From JBBROS01 sp965260995 (lineage in GTDB: Bacteria > Pseudomonadota > Alphaproteobacteria > Acetobacterales > Acetobacteraceae): a stretch of 64,000 nucleotides of DNA. The position numbers and the translations under genes were made by a program. Numbering within the stretch: the first letter of the stretch is position 1; each line of letters opens with the position of its first letter. This document shows positions 44,547-52,356 of the stretch, in pieces. The notes under the pieces were generated by a model that worked only from the letters and a program-made list of their open reading frames with translations, made no database searches and had not been told where the DNA came from. The stretch spans positions 1 to 64,000 of the forward strand of contig CBDHCD010000002.1 of NCBI GenBank assembly GCA_965260995.1. Direction: 5' to 3'.

Positions 44547-45181
44547 ACCCGGCCCAGCGCTCCGGCCTGGCCACGCTGCCCTGGCCGCTCGTCGTCGTCG
44601 ACTTCGAGGCAAGCTCGCTCGATCAGGACGGCTACCCGATCGAGGTCGGCCTGGCCCTCTGGCCCGGCCCGGATGACGCTATCTTCGGCTGGTCGACGCT
44701 CATCCAGCCCGCCGGGGCGTGGAGCCGGCTCGGCCATTGGAGCCCGCAATCGGCGAAGGTACATGGCATCGCCGGCCGGGACCTCCTGGCCCAAGGCCAG
44801 CCGGTCGCCCGCGTGGCCGCGGCCCTCAACGAGGTAATCGGCGCCGGAACCGTCGCGTGGTGCGACGGGGGCGCCTACGACAGCCACTGGGCCGGGGCGC
44901 TGTTCAAGGTGGCCGGTGCCACGCCCCGCTTCGTGCTCGGCGACTGGCACCGGCTCATGGCCATGCTTGGTCCGGCCAGGCGCGAGCGCGGCTTACGTTG
45001 GCTGGAGACGGCGCCCGTGCGGCATCGGGCGCGTGAGGACGCCGAGCAGCTCCTGCTCGCCCTGGCCTACGCGGCCGGGACCGAGGCCGGTCCGGTCCGC
45101 GACCTGAGCGGCCGATGGCCCGTGCTGGCCGGGCTGACTACGCCGGATCAAGGGAAGCCACGCAACGGCGTCGTGCCATGA
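44543..45181 (+). CDS. DEDDh 3'-5' exonuclease-like protein
   Basis: 212 aa from TTG 44543, coupled to the preceding stop. LVVVDFEASSLDQDGYPIEV contains the D20-x-E22 metal ligands (Exo I). SAKVHGIAGRDLL matches the typical VHGI block. The Exo II Asp is likely in VAWCDGGAYDSHWAG. Exo III is APVRHRAREDAEQLLLAL, with the His and Asp spaced as in DEDDh enzymes. The fold is that of DnaQ/RNase T. The partner SpoU methyltransferase hints at RNA processing, but a repair role is equally possible. Confidence 0.82.
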   Translation: MNPAQRSGLATLPWPLVVVDFEASSLDQDGYPIEVGLALWPGPDDAIFGWSTLIQPAGAWSRLGHWSPQSAKVHGIAGRDLLAQGQPVARVAAALNEVIGAGTVAWCDGGAYDSHWAGALFKVAGATPRFVLGDWHRLMAMLGPARRERGLRWLETAPVRHRAREDAEQLLLALAYAAGTEAGPVRDLSGRWPVLAGLTTPDQGKPRNGVVP

Positions 45182-45290
45182 GAATGGCCGCCACGAGGCC
45201 GGAACTCATGAGAGGGCGCACCGATCACCTGGCTTCTATCCTGGACGGAATGTTATTACGTTCGTGCCCACACAACTCCGCAAGGTCGCC

Positions 45291-45518
45291 ATGGTTGAAC
45301 TAAAAGTACGCAAAATCGGCAACTCCCTGGGGGTGGTGCTGCCCAAGGAGGTCGTCAACCGGCTGTCCACCCAGGACGGCGCCGCGCTCTACCTCGTAGA
45401 AGCGCCGGACGGCGGCTACCGGCTCGTGCCGCATGACCCGGCGTTCCAGGACAGGATGGCCAAGGCGGAGGACATCATCGGCCGCTACCGCAACACGCTG
45501 CACGTCCTGGCCCAGTGA
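45291..45518 (+). CDS. AbrB-type antitoxin of a Doc module
   Basis: 75 aa: VELKVRKIGNSLGVVLPKEV is a textbook SpoVT-AbrB domain, followed by SRLST-QDGAALYLVEAPD-type strands and a C-terminal helix (FQDRMAKAEDIIGRYRNTLH) that should contact the toxin. The ATG at 45291 is chosen over the longer form because the domain begins there. The Doc gene follows after 24 bp. Confidence 0.9.
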   Translation: MVELKVRKIGNSLGVVLPKEVVNRLSTQDGAALYLVEAPDGGYRLVPHDPAFQDRMAKAEDIIGRYRNTLHVLAQ

Positions 45519-45542
45519 TCAGGCTACAGTGATCAGGCCACG

Positions 45543-45941
45543 GTGACCGAACCCGGTTGGATCGACGAGCACCTCGTCTTGCTGTTGCACGACCGGTTGC
45601 TGGCACTGCACGGCGGCGCGGCCGGGGTGCGCGACGACGGCTTGCTGAAATCGGCCCTGGCCCGGCCACGGCAGCACTTCGCCTACGCCGACGCGCCCGG
45701 CATTATCCAGCTTGCGGCCCTCTACACCGCCGGGATCGTCCGCAACCATCCCTTCATCGACGGCAACAAGCGCACCGGCTTCGTCGTCGGCATCCTGTTC
45801 CTCGAGCTGAACGGCTACGCGTTCACGGCCAGAGAGGAGGACGCGGCGCAGGCCGTGCTGGCCCTGGCGTCTGGCGCCATCGATGACCTTGGATACGCAG
45901 CATTCCTAGGCGGCAACGTGACGGCTTCGATCGCCCGGTGA
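45543..45941 (+). CDS. Doc-type toxin (Fic fold)
   Basis: 132 aa with the Doc signature H69-P-F-I-D73-G-N75-K76-R in NHPFIDGNKRTGF. The N-terminus WIDEHLVLLLHDRLLALHGG and RDDGLLKSALARPRQHFAY is typical of death-on-curing proteins. Doc phosphorylates EF-Tu and arrests translation. The motif is complete, so the toxin is predicted to be active and to need the upstream AbrB antitoxin. Start is GTG 45543. Confidence 0.93.
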   Translation: MTEPGWIDEHLVLLLHDRLLALHGGAAGVRDDGLLKSALARPRQHFAYADAPGIIQLAALYTAGIVRNHPFIDGNKRTGFVVGILFLELNGYAFTAREEDAAQAVLALASGAIDDLGYAAFLGGNVTASIAR

Positions 45942-46009
45942 GCGCAAATTCTTGCTGCTCGACCACGCGAGTGGCAACGCCGGTGCGGGGGTCGGCGGCA
46001 CGGTCCTGA

Positions 46010-46594
46010 ATGCGGTTTGAGCCCTGCTCGCAGTGGCGTTGCCGCCCAAGAGACCTGAAGTTCGCCAAACTCGATGCAGTTCACCCCGCCAACACGTCCG
46101 CTTCTGACGCACTTGCCTGGCAATGGTCCCTGCGCCACCAAAGGAAACCCGCCCTGGCCGCCATCGCCGAGCACGTCAACTATCGCCAAGCCGGGCCACG
46201 AATCCAGGCCAGCGTCGGCCTGGTTTGGGCTGTCCAGGACGGCGCCGAGCCGTGGCGCCTCGTCATCAGCCGCACGCCCCTCAATCGTGCCGAACCCTAC
46301 GGCGACGCTCTCACGCATCCCGGCGGCCATTGCGAAACCTGGGAAGCCTGGCGCCGCCTCGGACCCGCCGCCTTGGCCCGGCGGGGTCTGCCCCCGCTGA
46401 TCGCCTGGCACGAGTACGAACACTTCCCCCGCGGCCGCGTCGTCTTCCACACGACACCGGGCCGCTTCACCCTCTACGCCGACCGCAGGCTGCGGACCTC
46501 CGCCCTGCTCCCCCGCATCCTGCGCGCCTTCGCCCTCGATCCCGCCCGCTGCGCCATCCGCGCCGACCCGCACTACCGCACCGTCGTCCTCTGA
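46010..46594 (+). CDS. Hypothetical protein, first gene of the 46-49 kb cluster
   Basis: 194 aa from ATG 46010, though the start is doubtful. The first about 45 codons contain a segment (ANTSASDA) also found upstream of another gene here, so translation may begin later, near CTG 46157 after CAAAGGAA. The core reads RIQASVGLVWAVQDGAEPWR, LVISRTPLNRAEPYGDALTH, PGGHCETWEAWRRLG, IAWHEYEHFPRGRVVFHTTP and GRFTLYADRRL. A His-rich block (WHEYEHFPRGR) is notable. No family recognised. Confidence 0.6.
   Translation: MRFEPCSQWRCRPRDLKFAKLDAVHPANTSASDALAWQWSLRHQRKPALAAIAEHVNYRQAGPRIQASVGLVWAVQDGAEPWRLVISRTPLNRAEPYGDALTHPGGHCETWEAWRRLGPAALARRGLPPLIAWHEYEHFPRGRVVFHTTPGRFTLYADRRLRTSALLPRILRAFALDPARCAIRADPHYRTVVL
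46088..46115 (+). repeat. 25-bp repeated motif, copy 1
   Basis: CGCCAACACGTCCGCTTCTGACGCAC here matches CGCCAACGCGTCCGCTTCTGACGCAC at 47,911-47,936 with one mismatch. A 14-bp core CCGCTTCTGACGCA also occurs at 43,586-43,599. In the 43.6 and 47.9 kb copies the core begins 56 bp before a start codon. Confidence 0.7.
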
Positions 46595-46616
46595 CCCAGG
46601 CCCGTGGGAGACCCGA

Positions 46617-46745
46617 ATGGCAATCATCGCTTACTATCGCACCCGCCCCAGCGAACCCGAAGCGTCCGGCCTCGCCCTTAGCTTGCAGCGCCAAGCCGCC
46701 CATGAGGCGGCGGGAGGACACCATGAGATCACCGCCGAGTACATC
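46617..46745 (+). pseudogene. Serine-recombinase-like N-terminal stub (tentative)
   Basis: ATG 46617 follows gtgggagaccc and reads MAIIAYYRTRPSEPEASGLA, LSLQRQAAHEAAGGHHEITA, EYIE. This resembles the start of resolvase/invertase domains (AYxRVST...SGLGLxxQRxAV...EIxAEYxE), but the catalytic Ser region is altered. After about 43 codons the frame overlaps the next gene and loses coding character. It is either a truncated recombinase or a small standalone protein. Confidence 0.38.
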
Positions 46746-47424
46746 GAACGAAGGCGAACCCGGCGCCGCAGCCTACCCCGCCTACGCCGCAGCCGTGAAC
46801 GCGGCCAACGGCCTCAGCGTCCACGACGGGGGACGCTGCGTCCAACTCATCATCGCAACCCGGGCCGCCGTCGGCTCCGGCCTGGTGTTCAACGAACCGC
46901 AGTTGCGGACCGAAGGCGGTGGCTTCGTCCTCACCGTGGAACTGCTCGTTTCCACCATCCCGCCCGCACCGACCATCGCGCTCCCGCCCGGCGCACCCGC
47001 CCCGCTCTGCCTTCACGCCGAATGGCGTCCCCGCCAACTCGATACCGTCATTTATCTCTGCAACGCCGCGCCGCGGCCGCTCACCGCCGCCACCGCCGTC
47101 ATCGACACGATCGACGACTACGCCGCCCTGACGAGCAAACGGATCAACCCCCGTCCGCAGGTGGTCAGCACCTACGAACGCCGCCTCGGCGCCATCCCAA
47201 CCAACACTGGCCTTTGGCTCGGCAGCATCACCCACGCCATCGATCTTGAGCGCTCCACCCGCTACCGCCTCACCTACACCGACGCCGCCGGCCGCCGCCG
47301 CTTCGCCGAGGCGCGGGACGACACTCTGGGCGGCGTACATAGCCCTGCGGCGTCGCGGCACGCCTGGGTCGCCTTCGAGCCTGCGCGTCCCGCTGAGCCG
47401 CCCGCCCGGACGCGGTGCCGCTAA
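46723..47424 (+). CDS. Hypothetical protein, 233 aa
   Basis: ATG 46723 follows cgggaggacacc. The sequence runs AAVNAANGLSVHDGGRCVQL, IIATRAAVGSGLVFNEPQLR, TEGGGFVLTVELLVSTIPPA, LHAEWRPRQLDTVIYLCNAA and LTSKRINPRPQVVSTYERRL, then RSTRYRLTYTDAAGRRRFAE. It looks beta-rich and soluble, without signal peptide. No family recognised. Its stop (TAA) shares a base with the next ATG, indicating tight coupling. Confidence 0.65.
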   Translation: MRSPPSTSNEGEPGAAAYPAYAAAVNAANGLSVHDGGRCVQLIIATRAAVGSGLVFNEPQLRTEGGGFVLTVELLVSTIPPAPTIALPPGAPAPLCLHAEWRPRQLDTVIYLCNAAPRPLTAATAVIDTIDDYAALTSKRINPRPQVVSTYERRLGAIPTNTGLWLGSITHAIDLERSTRYRLTYTDAAGRRRFAEARDDTLGGVHSPAASRHAWVAFEPARPAEPPARTRCR

Positions 47425-47978
47425 TGCCCCGCCACCCCTGGAGCAAGCTCAAGTCCCGCATCGAAGCCCTGTTCGCGCCGGGCTTGCCGCTCGCCATCCA
47501 CTGCAACGTGTTCGTCCTGCGCACCCGGCACTTCGACTTCGACGAGCCGCGCCACTGGATCATGCTCGGCCACGGTCGCCACGGCCGCATCATCTGGGAT
47601 TTTCCCGCTCCCTTCCTCAACATCGGTCCGCATAAGCGGCCCCGTTCCAGCCGCGGCCCGGCGCTCGAATACTGGGAAAGCGGCTACGGCTGGGACGGAC
47701 GCGAACCGAGCGAACCCTCCGCCACGATCCGCGCGTACCTGGACCGTCCCCGCGACCAGCTGATGCGGTCCTTCCACGACCCGTGGGAGCTCGCCGCCAT
47801 CCTCCGCGCCGCCGACCGCCGCCTCGGGCGCGACACCCTGCTCGCCTGGTCGCGAACGCTCGACGCGGCCCACCCGGCGCTGCCCGTCATTCACGCCCGC
47901 TTCCCCAGCGCCAACGCGTCCGCTTCTGACGCACCCACGCGCCACTCCCTCCCCGCATCCGTCAAAGGAATCCCATGA
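47424..47978 (+). CDS. SF0329-like hypothetical protein
   Basis: 184 aa: MPRHPWSKLKSRIEALFAPG, LPLAIHCNVFVLRTRHFDFD, EPRHWIMLGHGRHGRIIWDF, then a Trp/Arg-rich middle and a helical C-terminus (DPWELAAILRAADRRLGRDT). The WSKLK..E.LFA opening and the W-I-(M/T)-L-G...IWDF block resemble the SF0329 family of unknown function. The end (ANASASDA...KGIP) runs through a repeated DNA motif into the next start with an ATGA overlap. Confidence 0.62.
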   Translation: MPRHPWSKLKSRIEALFAPGLPLAIHCNVFVLRTRHFDFDEPRHWIMLGHGRHGRIIWDFPAPFLNIGPHKRPRSSRGPALEYWESGYGWDGREPSEPSATIRAYLDRPRDQLMRSFHDPWELAAILRAADRRLGRDTLLAWSRTLDAAHPALPVIHARFPSANASASDAPTRHSLPASVKGIP

Positions 47979-48862
47979 GCAACCAACTCGGACGCCGCAC
48001 CCTCATCGCCGGCAGCCTCGCCGCTGCGGCCACCCCCAGTGCCGCGGTCGCTCGCCCCGGCAATCCCTTGCCGCCCATGCCGGAAGCGGCGCCGGGCCAC
48101 GCCCCGTTCCGGGCCGCCTTCCTCGCCTGGCTTGACGGCGCCGCCGAGCGGTTCGCCTTCCCCGTTGCCGTAACCTCGGACTCCCCGGACCACACGGAAC
48201 TCCGCATCGAGGGCCTGCACCCCGCGCTCTGGTTCTCCCTCGGCCACGCCGGCGGCATCGACGTCGGCGTCACCTGGGACGACGTGTGCTGGGACCTGCT
48301 CACCTGCCCCGACGTCTACGCCCACGAGCAGCCGGGGGGCAGCTGGCACAACATGCTCATGCGTCCCGAATACCGCCTCGACCACCCGACCATCGAGGCC
48401 GCCTGGCGCAGCGACGGCTTCGAGCCGCTGCTCGACTGGGTCAACGACGAGCTCGCCCCCGCCACCCATCTCGGCCTGTGGCACACCAAACCTGGCGGCT
48501 CCACCTGGGCCCGCCTGGTGCAGGACGGCCAGGCGATGCTCGGCGGCCGCCCTTGCAAGTGCAGCAACACGCCGGTCCACCTGCTGCCGCTGCACGCCGG
48601 GCCCGCGCGCCGCATCCCCGCCGCCCAGGCCCGCACCGCCGCGGACAGCCGCCGGGCCGCCATCGGCAGCGCCGTCCAGCGCGGCGCCCACGTCTTCCTC
48701 TACGACGACCGCGGCCGCCAACTCGCCATGCTGCAGGCCGGCAACGGTGACGAGGACGGCCTGACGGGCTACACCGCCCGCACCGTCACCATCCGCCGCG
48801 GGGCGCACGTGTTCACCTATGACCAAACCGGCCGCCAGCTTTCCATGGTTCCCGCACGGTGA
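47975..48862 (+). CDS. Tat-type secreted protein with two GRQ C-terminal modules
   Basis: 295 aa. The N-terminus QLGRRTLIAGSLAAAATPSA has twin arginines and a hydrophobic stretch (cleavage near AVA-RP). The central domain (FRAAFLAWLDGAAERFAFPV, IDVGVTWDDVCWDLLTCPDV, WARLVQDGQAMLGGRPCKCS) is unrecognised. The C-terminus has two copies of a beta module: QRGAHVFLYDDRGRQLAMLQAG and RRGAHVFTYDQTGRQLSMVPA, linked by GDEDGLTGYT. The same unit stands alone at 43,290-43,379. It overlaps both neighbours by 4 nt. Confidence 0.7.
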   Translation: MSNQLGRRTLIAGSLAAAATPSAAVARPGNPLPPMPEAAPGHAPFRAAFLAWLDGAAERFAFPVAVTSDSPDHTELRIEGLHPALWFSLGHAGGIDVGVTWDDVCWDLLTCPDVYAHEQPGGSWHNMLMRPEYRLDHPTIEAAWRSDGFEPLLDWVNDELAPATHLGLWHTKPGGSTWARLVQDGQAMLGGRPCKCSNTPVHLLPLHAGPARRIPAAQARTAADSRRAAIGSAVQRGAHVFLYDDRGRQLAMLQAGNGDEDGLTGYTARTVTIRRGAHVFTYDQTGRQLSMVPAR

Positions 48863-48906
48863 GCCGCGGCATCGTCGTCCTCACCGGCGCCGGCATCAGC
48901 CGCGAG
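48859..48906 (+). pseudogene. 5' end of a Sir2-family (NAD-dependent deacylase) gene
   Basis: A GTG overlapping the previous stop (GTGA) starts SRGIVVLTGAGISRE, which is the start of the Sir2 NAD-binding motif (GAGISxxSGIPxFR). The ISa end follows immediately at 48907 and the rest of the gene is not on the other side. The overlap shows that the Sir2 gene was the last visible member of the 46-49 kb operon. Confidence 0.75.
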
Positions 48907-49745
48907 GGCACCGTCAACTTGTTGAACTAAGGTTGCGATGGGGTGCGATTGGGACGGCGTGCTCGTGGTTACGCCGCAGCGGTGACGCCGGTGACCTTGG
49001 CCCAAGCTTGGAAGGCTTGGCTCCGGGCGGCTCGATACTGGGCGGCAGGCACTTGATGGCGGCGAAGGTGGAAGAGGTTGCTGATCCCGTCGTGGGCGGA
49101 CAAGAAGCGCTGCGCCTGGCCGGCTGATTTGAAGCGCTTCATCTGCCGCTCTCGTCGCCGGGTAGGCTGGTGCGAGTTTTCCGCCCTGTTGTTCAGGCCC
49201 TTGTGCTTCCTGTGCTCGACGGAGGGCATCACCGCGCGCTTGGCAGCGCCGTAACTGGCGAGCTTGTCGGTGATCACGACACGGGGTGCTTGGCACTGCC
49301 GCTTGAGCAGCTTGCGCATCAAGCGCTTGGCGGCCCGCGCGTCGCGCCGGCTCTGCACCAGAATGTCCAGCACGGTCCCGTTCTGGTCCACTGCACGCCA
49401 TAGCCAGTGCTTCACGCCCGCGATCGTCAGCACGACCTCGTCCAGATGCCACTTGTCGCCGACCGCAGGCAGCCTGCGCCGGATCTGGTTTGCGAAACCC
49501 TGCCCGAACTTCAGCGCCCACTGGCGCACGGTCTCGTGGCTGACGACGATGCCGCGCGCGGCCAGCAGTTCGTCCACCATGCGCAGGCTCAGGGGAAAGC
49601 GGAAGTAGAGCCACACCGCGTGGCTGATGATCTCGGCTGGGAAGCGATAGCCCGCGTAGCTCGGGCAGGCAGGTGTCGTCATCCCGCCCGCCTACCTGGC
49701 TCAACCTCATCCTGCAAGCCAGCCGGCCGCCAAGTTGACGGTGCC
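48907..49745 (-). mobile_element. ISa copy 3, IS6-family, 839 bp, complete
   Basis: The same ends as copy 1 are present, and one transposase. The left flank is the start of a Sir2 gene and the right flank is the end of an unrelated frame. With no 8-bp duplication, a deletion from one ISa end, or recombination between copies, has joined different sequences. Confidence 0.94.
48969..49682 (-). CDS. IS6-family transposase (ISa copy 3)
   Basis: A 237-aa protein identical in sequence to the other complete ISa copies, with intact WHLDEVV, VITDKLASYG and NNRAENSH motifs. Confidence 0.95.
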   Translation of the reverse strand: MTTPACPSYAGYRFPAEIISHAVWLYFRFPLSLRMVDELLAARGIVVSHETVRQWALKFGQGFANQIRRRLPAVGDKWHLDEVVLTIAGVKHWLWRAVDQNGTVLDILVQSRRDARAAKRLMRKLLKRQCQAPRVVITDKLASYGAAKRAVMPSVEHRKHKGLNNRAENSHQPTRRRERQMKRFKSAGQAQRFLSAHDGISNLFHLRRHQVPAAQYRAARSQAFQAWAKVTGVTAAA

Positions 49746-49903
49746 CGCTGGACAGCTCGCAAACGCCGCGGCGGGTGGAGGCCGCCAGCACCCCGCGCGC
49801 GCTGCCGCCCGTGGATCTGCCCGCCATCCAGGCCGCGCTGACCGGGATGGATGCCGGCGCGGCCGAAGCGCAAGTGGCCCCTACCCCGGATCGCCGTGCC
49901 TGA
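49746..49903 (+). pseudogene. 3' remnant of an unknown gene, cut by ISa
   Basis: The frame entering from ISa reads PLDSSQTPRRVEAASTPRAL, PPVDLPAIQAALTGMDAGAA and ends at TGA 49901-49903. The G/C third positions and compositional bias indicate a true C-terminus. The N-terminal part is gone. It does not continue the Sir2 frame. Confidence 0.5.
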
Positions 49904-50083
49904 ATGTCCGGGCCGACGCGCAGGCTTCGGCGGCGCAATGCCGAACGTGGGGCAGTGCGGGCACGATCGGCCGAGGTGGAAGCGGACGGGCGGCTTCGGG
50001 CCGGCGGGCCGGCAAAGGAAAGCCGGCTTTCATTGCTCAGGCGGCTTCCGGTTCTGATATGATGCGGCGGCTTGGAGGTGAGC

Positions 50084-50356
50084 ATGAGTGTTGTTCAAGT
50101 TCGACTGCCAGAAGACGTCGGTGAAGCGATCGAACGCGAAGTGGCGGCCGGGCGCGCCCTGTCCGCGGAAGACTACGTCGCGCACGCGCTTCGGGAGTAT
50201 CTGTCCGCCGAGGACGAGCTCGCCGCGGAAGCTCAGGCAGGGATTGAAGATATCGAGACCGGGCGGTTCGAGGTGGTTGATGACCTCGAGGTCTGGGGCG
50301 CCAGCAATCTGGAGCAAACGCGGAAGCGGCTGGATGGCGAGTCGTTCCAGGCTTGA
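50084..50356 (+). CDS. ParD-like antitoxin
   Basis: 90 aa with GGAGG before ATG 50084. SVVQVRLPEDVGEAIEREVA, AGRALSAEDYVAHALREYLS is a ribbon-helix-helix with the AGR...S-AEDYV-x2-ALR ParD-type motif. The tail GIEDIETGRFEVVDDLE, ASNLEQTRKRL is acidic and helical. It would repress its own operon and block the downstream toxin, whose TTG start overlaps its stop. Confidence 0.8.
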   Translation: MSVVQVRLPEDVGEAIEREVAAGRALSAEDYVAHALREYLSAEDELAAEAQAGIEDIETGRFEVVDDLEVWGASNLEQTRKRLDGESFQA

Positions 50357-50721
50357 AGGTTCGGTTCGCCGGACGCTCGCAGGCTCATGTCGAGCGTATC
50401 CTCCTGGACAGCATGCGACACCACGGGACCGAGGCGGCCGCGCGATATCAGGCGCTCATCTCAGCCGCCATCCGCGTGCTCCAAGCCACACCCGTTCCGC
50501 CCTACTCGCAGCCAATTTCTCGAAAACCGGGAGTTCGGGCGCTCCATCTCAGGCACGCCAATCGAGCGCTGAACCCCGAGGAGCGGGTCGGTCGACCGCG
50601 CCACCTCGTCCTTTATCGGGTTGCAGACGACGGCCTGCTCGAAATTCTCGGGTTCGCGCACGACCGCATGCATCTCTCAAGAGCCGCACATCGCGTTCGG
50701 CGCGAAGCTGACAAATCATGA
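50353..50721 (+). CDS. RelE/ParE-type toxin
   Basis: 122 aa from TTG 50353. KVRFAGRSQAHVERILLDSM, EAAARYQALISAAIRVLQAT, GVRALHLRHANRALNP and RHLVLYRVADDGLLEILGFA, HDRMHLSR follow the ParE/RelE order: helix pair, then RHLVLYRV-x-DDGLLEIL-x-FxHDRM strand and helix. The final block is the most diagnostic. ParE toxins inhibit gyrase; RelE toxins cut mRNA. Which applies is unclear. Confidence 0.83.
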   Translation: MKVRFAGRSQAHVERILLDSMRHHGTEAAARYQALISAAIRVLQATPVPPYSQPISRKPGVRALHLRHANRALNPEERVGRPRHLVLYRVADDGLLEILGFAHDRMHLSRAAHRVRREADKS

Positions 50722-50850
50722 CGCGATAAATGGCCGTAAACCGGCGGCCTAACCGCCTCCCACAGCATCTGACCGAACGCGCTCCTTCATCGCCTTTCGT
50801 TGCCGGCTGGGCCGAAATCGCAAATGCTGCTTGTGCAATCAGAGGATCCG

Positions 50851-51247
50851 ATGATGACAACCTCCCGCGACCACGGCCTGACGAGCGAGGAGTTGCGCAT
50901 GCTTGAAGGCATTCTCACGAAGCTGAGCGGGCAAGGCGCTGATCTGCCACCACCGCTATTCCGATTCATGACTGAGATCACGGCCACGGCCAACGTGGAC
51001 CTGCTGGTCCAGGACGATGAGAAGGGAGTGCTGCTCGCCTGGCGGGACGACCCGTTCGGCACAGGGTGGCACGTTCCGGGCAGCATCATCCGACACAGGG
51101 AGGAGATCACCCATCGCATCCTGGCCTGCGCTGGCGAGGAGTTCGGCTGCGAGATAGATGTGGCCGACCGACCAGTCGCCCTCATCCAGATCTTCGACGA
51201 CCGGGGCCATTCGATCTCGCTTTGCTACCCATCGGTGTTGCGTGGGC
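50851..51247 (+). pseudogene. NUDIX hydrolase, C-terminus removed by ISc
   Basis: ATG 50851 follows AGAGGA. The frame gives TSEELRMLEGILTKLSGQGA, then VDLLVQDDEKGVLLAWRDDP, FGTGWHVPGSIIRHREEITH and RILACAGEEFGCEI. This is the GDP-mannose-hydrolase-like NUDIX region, with GEEFG as the REExxEExG-like helix end (degenerate). After ISLCYPSVLRG the sequence enters the ISc end at 51248. Probably 20-30 residues are lost. Confidence 0.72.
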
Positions 51248-52356
51248 GGCCGTGTTGCACAGACCGAGTATGTGGGCGCGGTTACCCCAGCCCCGCTCGA
51301 AGGTCAGGCGATGCGGACGGAGTTCGGGCGTCCGAACCCCAGCATACGGTTGAGCGCATGGACGGCGACGTCCACCTCGGTCGCCCGACGCTTGTCGCTG
51401 CGCGAGCGTAGCCTATCACCGATTACGTGCTTGAACCTGCCGATGGCCGTCTCGGCTCGCGCCCGCTTCGTGTAGCCTGACGCTTTCTGCCAAGCCGTGC
51501 GTCCGTGCTCGGCGATGCTTTGCACATGGCGGTCGCGCTGCGTCGGTGCGGTCTCGGCCGTCTCGCTCGGCACGGCCGTGGAACGCGGCGGCACGATGAT
51601 CGCCGCTTCAGGATGGCGCTTGGCCACGGCGGTGGAAACGCCGTCCTGGTCATAGGCGCCGTCGGCGGTGAACGACGCCACGGGTCCTGATATTTGATCG
51701 AGCAAAGGGCCGACCTCGGCACCGTCATCGACCTCCTTCGCAGTCAGTGCCGCCGCGACGATCTGGCCGGTGTCGGCGTCCAAGCCGATGTGCAGCTTAC
51801 GCCAGGACCGGCGCGTTTTGGCGCCATGCTTCTCGATCAGCCACTCGCCCGCGCCGCAGAGCTTCAGGCCGGTGCTGTCCACCAGCAGGTGCAGGGGCTT
51901 GCTGTCCCTGCGCGGTTGTGGGCGTGGCACCTCCAGCGTCTCCGCCCGGCGGCACAGGGTGGAGTGGTCCGGCACGGCCAGATCGAGTCCGAGCAGGCCG
52001 ATGACGGAGCCGATCAGGCCCTCTGTTTGACGCAAGGCCAGGTGGAACACGGCGCGGAGCGTGAGTGCTGTCAGGATCGCCAAGGACGAATACCAGGGTT
52101 GGCCGCCCGGGGTCGTGCGCGGCTCCGCCCGCCATGCCTCGATGGCTTCGTCCGTGAACCAGACCGTCAAGCTGCCGCGCTGGCGCAAGCTGGCATCATA
52201 TGCGCGCCAGTTCCTGACCTTGTGCTTCTGTTTGGGGATGTGGTGGCGGCGGTTCTGGTTCAGCTTGAACGGCAAGATGGGCATCCGAGGTCAGGGTGGA
52301 ACCTCCTGCGCCGAGCCAGGTCCCGGCACCACCGGGCGGGTCCATGCAACAAAGTC
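51248..52356 (-). mobile_element. ISc copy 3, IS5-family (IS903-type), 1109 bp
   Basis: Same ends and length as copies 1 and 2. It sits between a NUDIX gene (left) and an IS701-type transposase (right), both truncated, and no target duplication is visible. Confidence 0.92.
51304..52284 (-). CDS. IS5-family transposase (ISc copy 3)
   Basis: 326 aa, identical in sequence to copies 1 and 2, with all DDE motifs intact. Confidence 0.95.
   Translation of the reverse strand: MPILPFKLNQNRRHHIPKQKHKVRNWRAYDASLRQRGSLTVWFTDEAIEAWRAEPRTTPGGQPWYSSLAILTALTLRAVFHLALRQTEGLIGSVIGLLGLDLAVPDHSTLCRRAETLEVPRPQPRRDSKPLHLLVDSTGLKLCGAGEWLIEKHGAKTRRSWRKLHIGLDADTGQIVAAALTAKEVDDGAEVGPLLDQISGPVASFTADGAYDQDGVSTAVAKRHPEAAIIVPPRSTAVPSETAETAPTQRDRHVQSIAEHGRTAWQKASGYTKRARAETAIGRFKHVIGDRLRSRSDKRRATEVDVAVHALNRMLGFGRPNSVRIA

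Noticed and set aside
46088..47936. The repeated CCGCTTCTGACGCA motif as integron attC sites
   Set aside because: No GTTRRRY/RYYYAAC core pairs, no imperfect palindrome of attC length and no integron integrase in the window.
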